From: Candidatus Aminicenantota bacterium
GTDB taxonomy: Bacteria > Acidobacteriota > Aminicenantia > Aminicenantales > Aminicenantaceae
Length of the DNA stretch: 5,456 bases
Direction of reading: 5' to 3'
Assembly: GCA_023135995.1 (NCBI GenBank)
Contig: JAGLRY010000156.1
Location: 1-5,456 of the forward strand
Positions 1-5,456 of this stretch are shown piece by piece; position 1 is the stretch's first letter, and every line of letters begins with the position of its first letter. The notes under the pieces were generated by a model, which worked only from the letters and a program-made list of their open reading frames with translations, was not told the DNA's origin and ran no database searches. Made by a program: the position numbers and the translations under genes.

Positions 1-1119
1 GCAGACAGTTTTCCCAGCACGCTCATAAAACTCCGCAAGACGGCTCGCCAAATAGGCAGGATACCCCTCTTCACCAGGCATTTCCTCCATCCTGCCGGAG
101 ATCTCCCTGAGGGCCTCTGCCCAACGGCTTGTGGAATCTGCCATAAGCGCAACGGAATATCCCATATCACGAAAGTATTCCGCTATGGTCATCCCTGTAT
201 AGATGGACGCCTCCCGAGCTGCCACAGGCATGTTCGACGTATTAGCTATGATGATCGTCCTCTCCAAAAGGGGGCGTCCTGTATGGGGGTCTTTCAGATC
301 CGGAAAACTGAGCAACAGATCGGCCACTTCATTGCCGCGTTCACCACAGGCTACAAAAACGATGATCTGTGCATCAGACCACCTGGCTAGCTGGTGCTGG
401 ACAACTGTTTTCCCGCTGCCGAAAGGACCCGGCACACACGCTGTTCCTCCCTTAGCCAAGGGGAACAGTGTATCCAACACTCTCTGCCCTGTGGTGAGGG
501 GTTCATTCGGCATGAGGCGTTCCTGAACTTTTCTGTTCTTCCGGATCGACCATATCTGGAATAAACGGATGTCCTTCTCCCCAGCATCAGTCTGGATCCT
601 GGCGATGACATGATTGACAGTGAAGTTGCCCTCCTCTATATCGATAACGGTGCCGTTGATTCCGTAGGGAACCATGATTTTGTGATTAATAAGGGGAGTT
701 TCCTCCACCTCACCAAGAATATCTCCAGATACGACTTTTTGCCCCTTTTCGACATGTGGAAAAAACGTCCATTCTTTCTCACGATCGAGAGAGGGCACTT
801 CAATTCCACGGGTCACATAATCTCCTTTTATCTCACGGATGATATCCAAGGGCCGCTGGATGCCATCATATATAGAACTGACGAGCCCGGGGCCCAACTC
901 AACGCTCAGGGGCATACCTGTCAGGTAGACGGGTTCATCCGGGCCGATACCGGTCGTATCCTCATAGACCTGGATATAGGCTTTGTCCTCTTTCAACTCG
1001 ATGATCTCACCGATCAATCTGAGTTCACCGATCTTGACCATGTCATACATCTTCGCCCCCAGACAGCCGGAAGCGACCACTAGAGGACCTGCAACGCGAA
1101 TGATTTTACCGTGTTTCAT
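1..1119 (-). CDS. atpA: V/A-type ATPase catalytic subunit A, partial (C-terminus beyond left edge)
   Basis: This is the catalytic subunit of the cytoplasmic V1 head; alternating A and B subunits form the hexamer that hydrolyses or makes ATP. An uninterrupted frame of 373 codons runs from the ATG at 1119 to base 1. The family is usually about 580 residues, so roughly the last third (rest of the nucleotide domain and the C-terminal helical domain) is missing. Visible parts are an N-terminal beta-barrel (MKHGKIIRVAGPLVV), the bulge region specific to A subunits around residues 110-190, the P-loop GPFGSGKT at 231-238 (K237, T238), the catalytic glutamate in CGERGNE (E260), Walker B LMAD ending at D328 followed by STSRW, and the PGEEGYP loop at 348-354. 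The glycine-rich P-loop and the bulge separate A from the non-catalytic B subunit and from F-type beta. The start overlaps the end of the F gene by 14 bases. An ATG one codon upstream (1122) is possible, but 1119 has the better Shine-Dalgarno spacing. Family assignment is essentially certain. Confidence 0.97.
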   Translation of the reverse strand, partial: MKHGKIIRVAGPLVVASGCLGAKMYDMVKIGELRLIGEIIELKEDKAYIQVYEDTTGIGPDEPVYLTGMPLSVELGPGLVSSIYDGIQRPLDIIREIKGDYVTRGIEVPSLDREKEWTFFPHVEKGQKVVSGDILGEVEETPLINHKIMVPYGINGTVIDIEEGNFTVNHVIARIQTDAGEKDIRLFQIWSIRKNRKVQERLMPNEPLTTGQRVLDTLFPLAKGGTACVPGPFGSGKTVVQHQLARWSDAQIIVFVACGERGNEVADLLLSFPDLKDPHTGRPLLERTIIIANTSNMPVAAREASIYTGMTIAEYFRDMGYSVALMADSTSRWAEALREISGRMEEMPGEEGYPAYLASRLAEFYERAGKTVC

Positions 1120-1447
1120 CATTTCCCCTTCTTTTGACTAAAGAATCAGATCCCGTGGCGATTACAGCCATTTCTCGCATCATTTTCCCCAGTTCGTCCG
1201 TGACCTTCCTATAATCTGAGAATCCCGCCACTACCGGAGTGAACTTATCTCTCAGCGCCTCTCTCTCTTCGCTCAGAGGAACAAAAAAACTCTCGTGCAT
1301 GAGGCACAGGGCGATACCTTCCTCCTCAAGCGTACCCAACAATCGGCGAGCCTCATCGATATCTTTGGGGGAATAGACCTTGATGCCCATAACCTTTAGA
1401 GGGAAAACGAGGTCACGATCACCGATCACAGCTACTCGATCAAGCAT
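1106..1447 (-). CDS. atpF: V/A-type ATPase central-stalk subunit F
   Basis: Subunit F is a small soluble part of the central rotor stalk. It binds subunit D and modulates coupling and ATPase activity in the V1 sector. The 113-residue product begins with the family signature MLDRVAVIGDRDLVFPLKVM, which fits the first beta strand and turn of the Rossmann-like fold (VAVIGDRD at 5-12). It continues with GIKVYS (21-26), a DEARRLL helix (31-37), the strand GIALCLMHESFF (44-55) and the strand TPVVAGFSD (70-78), in the order expected for F/NtpG proteins. The family is usually about 100-105 residues; the extra length is a charged tail ending KRRGNDETR. The gene starts 8 bases inside the C gene and ends 14 bases inside the A gene, so it is probably translated in coupling with both. 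A GGGGG run six bases upstream of the ATG can serve as its ribosome binding site. In V/A operons the name atpF denotes subunit F and should not be confused with the F-type b subunit. Confidence 0.93.
   Translation of the reverse strand: MLDRVAVIGDRDLVFPLKVMGIKVYSPKDIDEARRLLGTLEEEGIALCLMHESFFVPLSEEREALRDKFTPVVAGFSDYRKVTDELGKMMREMAVIATGSDSLVKRRGNDETR
1125..1130 (-). promoter_or_regulatory. Ribosome binding site deciding the subunit A start
   Basis: The minus strand reads AAGGGG here, inside the 3' end of the F gene. It lies five bases before the ATG at 1119 and only two before the adjacent ATG at 1122. The spacing favours 1119 as the main start of subunit A. Confidence 0.6.
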
Positions 1448-2228
1448 AGGTTTCCCCCAATCTCTCCTTTAAGATCTCTGAAGGAATATGATTCAGCTTA
1501 CCCACACCAAGGATCCTGACCAAGCTCAGCTCTCGTCTTCTGGCCAATCCGTAGGCAAATATGGGTTCGGGTCCAAAGACAATGTACTTTGCTTTTTTCA
1601 AGTAACGGATCAAGTAGTCCTCAAAGCTTCTTTCTAGCTCGACAAACGTCTCCTTTTCTTCGATGGCATCCACAACCGCTTCCCATAATTTTCTGTAAGG
1701 GGTGAAGTGAATCTTTTCTGCGATCTCCGAATAGGACAGGTCAAAATTATTGAGCAAGAGATCGGGCGAATAGAAACCCCCTGTCAACAAAAGCTTCTCG
1801 ATCCGCTCTTTAGGAAGAGCGGAATATTTGGCGCGAAAAAACATCTTGAAGTTTCCCAGATCGATCCGGTGACGAAAGTAATCGGAGATAAAGGGGTAAT
1901 CGAGCCTTTGCGTAACAGAAAACGCAGTCATTGGCTCGCTTGCCTCATAGGTCATGACTCTTAACAGCTCTGTTTCAATTAATACCTCAGACAGCATTTT
2001 CAAAAGTTGCCTCTCTTCATTGGCCAGAAAAAGATCCAGCTCCTCAGAGTTCCGAATCTCTGTTATCTCATCCAAGAAGCTGCCAGCATCAAATATCATT
2101 TTGAGGGCGCTCAAAACATCCCTTTCGTCTGCCGCCTCCCTGAACACAGCACTCGAGACCAAGCCTCTTTCCAAAACGCGGATGCGTCCTATGGCAAAAG
2201 CATAATCAAGGCGGGATGGTCTCTTCAT
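1440..2228 (-). CDS. atpC: V/A-type ATPase subunit C (central-stalk socket; eukaryotic d homologue), short form
   Basis: Subunit C is the funnel-shaped socket that seats the D/F central shaft on the rotor ring (vATP-synt_AC39 family). The 262-residue protein starts with a typical helix (LDYAFAIGRIRVLERGLV, 7-24). It has a central helical motif DLGNFKMFFRAKY (123-135), which corresponds to the conserved D-x-x-N-x-K-x-x-x-R-A-K pattern, and ends with the family's strongest signature: FGPEPIFAYGLARRRE (218-233), then VRILGVGKLNHIPSE (237-251) and a terminal RLGETYA. The protein is mostly helical with no membrane segment. Bacterial and archaeal members are usually about 320-350 residues, so this one is some 60 or more shorter, although both ends are intact. 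Its ATG overlaps the E stop codon as ATGA, with no clear Shine-Dalgarno site, so translation is probably coupled to E. It overlaps F by 8 bases at the other end. Here atpC means the V-type C subunit, not F-type epsilon. Confidence 0.92.
   Translation of the reverse strand: MKRPSRLDYAFAIGRIRVLERGLVSSAVFREAADERDVLSALKMIFDAGSFLDEITEIRNSEELDLFLANEERQLLKMLSEVLIETELLRVMTYEASEPMTAFSVTQRLDYPFISDYFRHRIDLGNFKMFFRAKYSALPKERIEKLLLTGGFYSPDLLLNNFDLSYSEIAEKIHFTPYRKLWEAVVDAIEEKETFVELERSFEDYLIRYLKKAKYIVFGPEPIFAYGLARRRELSLVRILGVGKLNHIPSEILKERLGETYA
1454..1458 (-). promoter_or_regulatory. Ribosome binding site of subunit F
   Basis: A GGGGG run on the minus strand lies six bases before the F start codon, within the last codons of the C gene. 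A second purine-rich site (AAAGGAGAG) lies further upstream, too far away for normal spacing. The start is probably served by the nearer run together with ribosomes ending translation of C. Confidence 0.5.
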
Positions 2229-2641
2229 AATTTCAGGGCATCGTTGATGAATTTTTCCAGTTGAGGACGGATCTCATCCAGGAGTCTGCTCTCGTCGAAC
2301 GCTTCTTCTCTTTCTCCCTCCTTCATGATGATCCGTCTTTTCAGTTTTTCTATGATGCTGCGTTCTTTGTTCAGAGCCTTTGCCAATACATCCTCTATGA
2401 TCTCCTTTTTGGTGGAGAGAATATCGATCCTTCCCTCCAAGCGGGCTTGAGTGATCAATCGACTGGCTTCGAGACGGCCCTGCCTTTCCTCTTCAGCATG
2501 AAGTGCTTCCGCCAATTCCAAAGCTTCCTTACGCGCCGTCTCCTTAATTTTTTCGGCCTTGGATTGGCTCTCCTTGACGATTGCCACGGCCTCGGCCTGG
2601 GCATCTTCAATGATTGTGTTCAGGATCTTTTCCAAACTCAT
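2225..2641 (-). CDS. atpE: V/A-type ATPase peripheral-stalk subunit E, short form
   Basis: Subunit E pairs with subunit H/G in a long coiled coil that ties the catalytic head to subunit I and resists rotor torque. The 138-residue product is very rich in Glu, Lys and Ala. Its N-terminal coiled coil (about 1-65) begins SLEKILNTIIEDAQAEA, as is typical of NtpE/AtpE. This is followed by the conserved ARLEGRIDILSTKKEIIEDV segment (66-85), and the protein ends with RLLDEIRPQLEKFINDALKL, which resembles the usual C-terminal helix. Typical members have about 185-200 residues, and their C-terminal globular domain carries a beta-rich stretch with a D-G-x-I-like turn. I see no such stretch here: residues 86-118 are short, charged and helical. 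The natural ATGA junction with the C gene argues against a frameshift or recent truncation. A weak purine stretch (GGATA) precedes the ATG, and the gap from K is 24 bases. Assignment to E is supported by position and by the N-terminal and middle motifs. Confidence 0.87.
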   Translation of the reverse strand: MSLEKILNTIIEDAQAEAVAIVKESQSKAEKIKETARKEALELAEALHAEEERQGRLEASRLITQARLEGRIDILSTKKEIIEDVLAKALNKERSIIEKLKRRIIMKEGEREEAFDESRLLDEIRPQLEKFINDALKL

Positions 2642-2665
2642 GGCTATCCGTTTGATTTCGAAGGT

Positions 2666-3139
2666 TCAGATCGTGATGCCATTCTGGATGAGGATCGTGA
2701 TAAGCAATCCCAGCACAGCATATGTCTCCACAAGGGCTGCCATGATCACAGGCTTCATGAGGTCCTTGGGCTGTTTGGCAATCATATAGACGCCGGATGC
2801 GCAAACCTTTCCCTGGTGGATTCCGGAGACAAGTCCGGTAAGTGCAACCGGCAGACACGAAATGAGCATCTGCCATCCCTGATTGACACTCACCGTTGCC
2901 ACCGTCCCCCCAACCAATCCCAGCTTGAGTATCACGAGGAAAGCACTCAAAAAGCCGTATATGCCTTGAGTACCGGGCAATGCAACGAGCAGAAGCAGAC
3001 TCCCGAATTTATCCGGGTCTTCACTCATCACGCCGCTGGACGCTTGACCGGCAAGGCCAACACCGATGGCCGAACCGATCCCACCGAGGACGACAGCAAG
3101 AGCAGCTCCAAATATCGCTAATGTCAGACCACTAAGCAT
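2666..3139 (-). CDS. atpK: V/A-type ATPase proteolipid subunit K (rotor ring, probably Na+-binding)
   Basis: K builds the membrane rotor ring that carries ions past subunit I. The 157-residue protein is almost wholly hydrophobic and has four predicted membrane helices (about 5-29, 46-72, 88-111 and 127-152). They form two hairpins related by duplication, as in the 16-kDa type of E. hirae NtpK. The first hairpin has IGSAIGVGLAGQAS and LPGTQGIYGF (54-63) with no acidic residue in its second helix. The second has GIHQGKVCASG (106-116) and the ion-carrying glutamate E138 in ALVETYAVLG. L54, T57, Q58, Y61, Q109 and E138 align with L61, T64, Q65, Y68, Q110 and E139 of NtpK, the known sodium site. 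The loop between the hairpins is about six residues longer than in NtpK. The gene has the best Shine-Dalgarno of the operon (GGAGGT, seven bases from the ATG) in a 41-base leader after the I gene. Family assignment is secure; sodium specificity is inferred. Confidence 0.96.
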   Translation of the reverse strand: MLSGLTLAIFGAALAVVLGGIGSAIGVGLAGQASSGVMSEDPDKFGSLLLLVALPGTQGIYGFLSAFLVILKLGLVGGTVATVSVNQGWQMLISCLPVALTGLVSGIHQGKVCASGVYMIAKQPKDLMKPVIMAALVETYAVLGLLITILIQNGITI

Positions 3140-3146
3140 TTTATTG

Positions 3147-3156
3147 ACCTCCTTTT
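3147..3156 (-). promoter_or_regulatory. Strong Shine-Dalgarno sequence of proteolipid K
   Basis: The minus strand reads AAAAGGAGGT, which contains the full GGAGGT core, seven bases before the K start codon. This is the only consensus-strength site in the window and fits the need for many K copies per complex. Confidence 0.85.
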
Positions 3157-3160
3157 ATAG

Positions 3161-3179
3161 GTATTCTGTATTCTATTCT
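3161..3179 (-). repeat. Short heptamer tandem repeat in the I-K intergenic leader
   Basis: On the minus strand the I-K gap reads AGAAT-AGAATAC-AGAATAC, which is two exact copies of a 7-base unit preceded by a 5-base partial copy. It lies directly upstream of the K Shine-Dalgarno sequence, in the only A/T-rich spacer of the operon. It could be an unstructured A/U-rich leader that helps ribosome loading on K, or chance simple sequence. The repeat itself is plain to see; its function is a guess. Confidence 0.6.
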
Positions 3180-3180
3180 T

Positions 3181-5091
3181 TTATATAAATTCGACATATT
3201 TACTCTCCAGTTCAAGGGGCTTGAAAGGCCTACCCCCAGAAATAAAGAACTTGCTGAAAAATTCCACAAACTGTAGGCGCATGGAGTGGACGAATCCCCC
3301 CAGAAAACTTATCGCGAGGTTATACAGATGGCCTCCGACAAAGATCAAGGCCGCCACTAACCAGCCAACCTTTGGGATGTCCAGTGCTGTCTTACAAAGG
3401 GTATTCACAACCATCGCAATAACACTGGTTGCCAATCCCAGCGCCAGAAGCCGAGAATAAGAGAGAATATCAGCCAAATAGCGTGAAATATCGTATAGGC
3501 TGTAGAGCCCGCCAAAAAAACGGGCGATGGGATTCCTGCTCGGAGCACCGAAGAGAACAATCCCCCCTGCTCCGACAAGAGTCAGGATCCCGGCCACAGA
3601 GTTTTTTGTGACTCCGTAGGCCACCAAAGATGGCAGAAGCAAAAGCCAGCCTCCCTGAACAAAAATAGCCTGGAGATATTCTTTGCTCCTTATCTTGGAG
3701 ATCATGTTCAACAGGGTTCCAAACCAGACCTGGACAAAACCCAAGGCCAGAGATAAAAGCAGAAAAGGCACCGGGTTCTGTAATGGATCGAGCACCATCA
3801 AACGACGGATGGGGAAACCGAACCAGCCTCCGACCATAGTCCCGATAAAGATGTTCGATACACCCAATATCGCCATAAGGATGATGAACTTCCGGAAATT
3901 TCCCTTGGGCTTCGCAAATTTTAGGAGAAGAAGGCTGAACAGTGTCACCAGGAATCCGTAGCCTGCCTCACTGACGGTCAGCCCCACAAAAATGAAAAAG
4001 AAGGGGGTGAGATAGGGTGTTGGATCCAACGTCCCAGACTTGGGGAGTGAGTAGAGTTTTGTTATGAGTTCGAATGGTTGGTCTGCTTTTGGATTTTGAA
4101 GATCAACTGGCGGGTCTTCCTCAGGAAGTGCGTCTCGGAAATAGCACTCGATATTTTCTGCATATGGCTCCAGTTTGGCGAGGAGCCTCTCCTTGTCTTT
4201 GGTAAGCACCCAGCCTTCCATGTAAGACACGCGTTCTGTCTCTCCCATCATGCGAGAGGACAATTCCTTTTCTCTTTCATTCATCAAAACATCATGGACT
4301 TGCATCAACTCTTCTCTGTGAGTACACAGACGCTTAGCTTCATTATCCAGGTCCTCGATTTCTTTCTGTGTTCTTTCCTCTTCCCTTGCTATTTTGACCA
4401 ATACGTCTTCCACTCGGTCGCTCTCTTCTGCTCTTTCCAGCACTGGATCCGTAAAATAAACGGGATGGAAATCAAGCTCCCGGAGCGACTCTTCAAAAAA
4501 AGCGCTTTCACTCTTCAGGTAGACAAGCAAGAGATACACATAGCGCTTCCCCTTTTGGATGATGCTGTACCAAAGAGCGCCCTGATCTGCCAGGCTCTCG
4601 ATGTCTGCCATTTGGGCTAAGGTTAAGAAGCCGAGGAGAACACGGGTCGAATCCGTAGAACGGATGGATTTTATGGGAATCTCCAAGTCACTGAGCGGTT
4701 CAAGCCACTCCTCTTCCCTTTCCAAATACTTCAGGTGGGAGTTCAGGTTATTTTTATCCGATTCATTCTGCTTGATCCTGTCCAAGAGGGACATATAATC
4801 AAGCTTGAGGACGTCAGTCCTCTCTGACCGTGAAACCTGAGGCTTTTGACCAAACAGTCTTTTCAAGAGTTTCTCATCCTTATAGTTGGCAAGATAGTCC
4901 AACACGTGTTTCAGGCGATGGAGGCGATGATCGAGGTCCGTAACATCTGCGGATGAACCTGTTAGTCCCAGCTCCTCTGTCTGGGTTTGTTCGATATGCA
5001 CCACACCCTCTTCCTGGAGTGAAGAGAGAAGGGCCTTCTTCACCCCCGAGTGGGCGACGATCTCTACTTTCTGGACCTTAGAAACACCCAT
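3181..5091 (-). CDS. atpI: V/A-type ATPase membrane stator subunit I (a-subunit homologue)
   Basis: Subunit I forms the two ion half-channels against the K ring and anchors the peripheral stalks. It is 636 residues, within the usual bacterial range (about 620-660). The N-terminal cytoplasmic half (1 to about 355) opens with the family signature VSKVQKVEIVAHSG and EEGVVHIEQ (27-35). It has long charged coiled coils around 50-130 and 215-280, two alpha/beta lobes, and the motif VSYMEGWVL (288-296). The C-terminal half (about 360-620) is membrane-embedded with seven or eight helices. It begins PTPYLTPFFFIFVGLTVSEAGYG and contains MVGGWFG (419-425), DILSYSRLLALGLA (541-554) and VHSMRLQFVEFFSKFF (601-616). 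R547 and R605 sit where the two essential channel arginines of yeast Vph1 (R735, R799) lie. The start follows the H stop by three bases. An AAGGA twelve bases upstream is a rather distant ribosome site, so coupling with H is likely. The TAA stop is followed by the 41-base leader of K. Confidence 0.97.
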   Translation of the reverse strand: MGVSKVQKVEIVAHSGVKKALLSSLQEEGVVHIEQTQTEELGLTGSSADVTDLDHRLHRLKHVLDYLANYKDEKLLKRLFGQKPQVSRSERTDVLKLDYMSLLDRIKQNESDKNNLNSHLKYLEREEEWLEPLSDLEIPIKSIRSTDSTRVLLGFLTLAQMADIESLADQGALWYSIIQKGKRYVYLLLVYLKSESAFFEESLRELDFHPVYFTDPVLERAEESDRVEDVLVKIAREEERTQKEIEDLDNEAKRLCTHREELMQVHDVLMNEREKELSSRMMGETERVSYMEGWVLTKDKERLLAKLEPYAENIECYFRDALPEEDPPVDLQNPKADQPFELITKLYSLPKSGTLDPTPYLTPFFFIFVGLTVSEAGYGFLVTLFSLLLLKFAKPKGNFRKFIILMAILGVSNIFIGTMVGGWFGFPIRRLMVLDPLQNPVPFLLLSLALGFVQVWFGTLLNMISKIRSKEYLQAIFVQGGWLLLLPSLVAYGVTKNSVAGILTLVGAGGIVLFGAPSRNPIARFFGGLYSLYDISRYLADILSYSRLLALGLATSVIAMVVNTLCKTALDIPKVGWLVAALIFVGGHLYNLAISFLGGFVHSMRLQFVEFFSKFFISGGRPFKPLELESKYVEFI

Positions 5092-5094
5092 GAG

Positions 5095-5454
5095 CTACAG
5101 ATGTCCTTCTTCGATGGCTTTATGGATATTAGCGGCAACCCTTGTTATCGCTTCAGTTCTAGTGTCCGCCGATCTCTCTCGTAAACGATCGATCTCTGCC
5201 TTGTTTTCCTCTATAATCCTCTTGACCTCGTTTTCGGCTTCCTGAATGATCGATCTCTTTTTGTCTTGGGCCTGTTTCCGGGCTTCACTCAGCACACGTT
5301 CTTTGATCTGATCGGCGTCCTTATAAGCGTCTTGGATGATCTTGACAGACGTTTTTTCGCGCGCATCCTGAACAATTTTTCTGGCTTTAGTCTCGGCCTC
5401 CTTGATCTTCTGGAGCGCAGCGAGAGCCAAGTTTTTTTTCTGTCCGTCAGTCAT
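5095..5454 (-). CDS. atpH: V/A-type ATPase peripheral-stalk subunit H/G
   Basis: This is the partner of subunit E in the stator coiled coil (AhaH in archaea, subunit G in Thermus). The 119-residue protein is a single charged helix with no membrane segment. Its start, TDGQKKNLALAALQKIKEAE, resembles the family opening of an Ala-Leu-x-x-Ile-Lys-x-Ala-Glu helix. It contains recurring hydrophobic-pair/acid/Ala units: IVQDA (27-31), IIQDA (39-43), VLSEA (54-58) and IIQEA (69-73), spaced 12, 15 and 15 residues apart, as expected for the unusual coiled coil of these stalks. Length fits the family (about 100-120). It is the first visible gene of the operon and sits directly before subunit I, the usual place. 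The ATG at 5454 is only two bases from the window edge, so its ribosome site cannot be seen and a start further upstream cannot be excluded. The low-complexity coiled-coil sequence makes the call rest partly on context. Confidence 0.87.
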   Translation of the reverse strand: MTDGQKKNLALAALQKIKEAETKARKIVQDAREKTSVKIIQDAYKDADQIKERVLSEARKQAQDKKRSIIQEAENEVKRIIEENKAEIDRLRERSADTRTEAITRVAANIHKAIEEGHL

Positions 5455-5456
5455 TT

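Noticed and set aside
387..611. Minus-strand 74-codon frame overlapping subunit A in another frame
   Set aside because: It is an out-of-frame shadow: the true frame gives unbroken A-subunit sequence through the same bases, including the P-loop at 406-429.
610..1083. Plus-strand open frame of 157 codons antisense to the start of subunit A
   Set aside because: It is fully covered by the conserved N-terminal region of subunit A on the other strand and has no recognisable family features.
1..1119. Possibility that the left-edge gene is the non-catalytic B subunit or an F-type beta subunit
   Set aside because: The GPFGSGKT P-loop, the catalytic Glu in CGERGNE and the bulge domain between barrel and P-loop are diagnostic of V-type A; B lacks the P-loop and F-type beta lacks the bulge.
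2225..2641. Frameshift or truncation as the explanation of the short subunit E
   Set aside because: The conserved C-terminal helix is present in frame and the stop codon forms an ATGA overlap with the C start, so there is no sign of a broken end.
2261..3121. Plus-strand open frame of 286 codons antisense to E and K
   Set aside because: It spans two well-recognised minus-strand genes and the gap between them. Its product is rich in His, Ser and Cys with no recognisable domain, and it mirrors the codon bias of the genes opposite.
3140..3180. Internal promoter for K in the I-K gap
   Set aside because: There is a TATAAA-like string on the minus strand, but it abuts the Shine-Dalgarno sequence and has no -35-like element at suitable spacing; transcription from it would leave almost no leader.
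4078..4620. Plus-strand open frame of 180 codons antisense to subunit I
   Set aside because: It lies fully within the coiled-coil half of subunit I. The translation (Phe, Leu, Ser and Cys rich) is what antisense reading of Glu/Lys-rich codons gives, and no domain or convincing start is seen.

Overview
The window holds one bacterial operon, read entirely on the minus strand (right to left), that encodes most of a V/A-type rotary ATPase. In transcription order the genes are: peripheral-stalk subunit H/G (5454-5095), membrane stator subunit I (5091-3181), rotor-ring proteolipid K (3139-2666), peripheral-stalk E (2641-2225), central-stalk C (2228-1440), central-stalk F (1447-1106), and catalytic subunit A (1119 to beyond base 1). 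A is cut by the left edge after 373 codons. Subunits B and D, which normally follow A, would lie further left outside the window. No RNA gene, mobile element, CRISPR array, promoter or terminator was recognised. Coding density is near total; the only gaps are 3, 41 and 24 bases.

The order H/G-I-K-E-C-F-A is the bacterial arrangement known from Thermus (G-I-L-E-C-F-A-B-D) and resembles the Enterococcus hirae ntp operon. Together the genes give the ion-channel half (I plus K ring), the stators (E/H), the central stalk (C/F) and the start of the catalytic hexamer (A). The base composition is moderate, and the good Shine-Dalgarno sites and start/stop overlaps point to a bacterium. The sequence alone does not fix the lineage. 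An anaerobe is a reasonable guess from the V-type enzyme, but it is only an inference.

Three points stand out. (1) Proteolipid K is a four-helix, hairpin-duplicated protein that keeps the whole residue set known to bind Na+ in E. hirae NtpK, so the machine is probably a sodium pump or sodium-driven synthase. (2) Subunits E (138 aa) and C (262 aa) are clearly shorter than the usual forms, yet both keep intact N- and C-terminal family signatures and end in tight gene overlaps, so they look like genuinely compact subunits rather than broken genes. (3) K, the subunit needed in most copies, is the only gene with a free untranslated leader. That leader has a full Shine-Dalgarno sequence and an A/T-rich heptamer tandem repeat, while the C, F and A starts overlap the gene before them. 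This layout suggests translational tuning of stoichiometry.

No previously undescribed system was found; this is a recognisable V/A-ATPase operon with some unusual subunit sizes.
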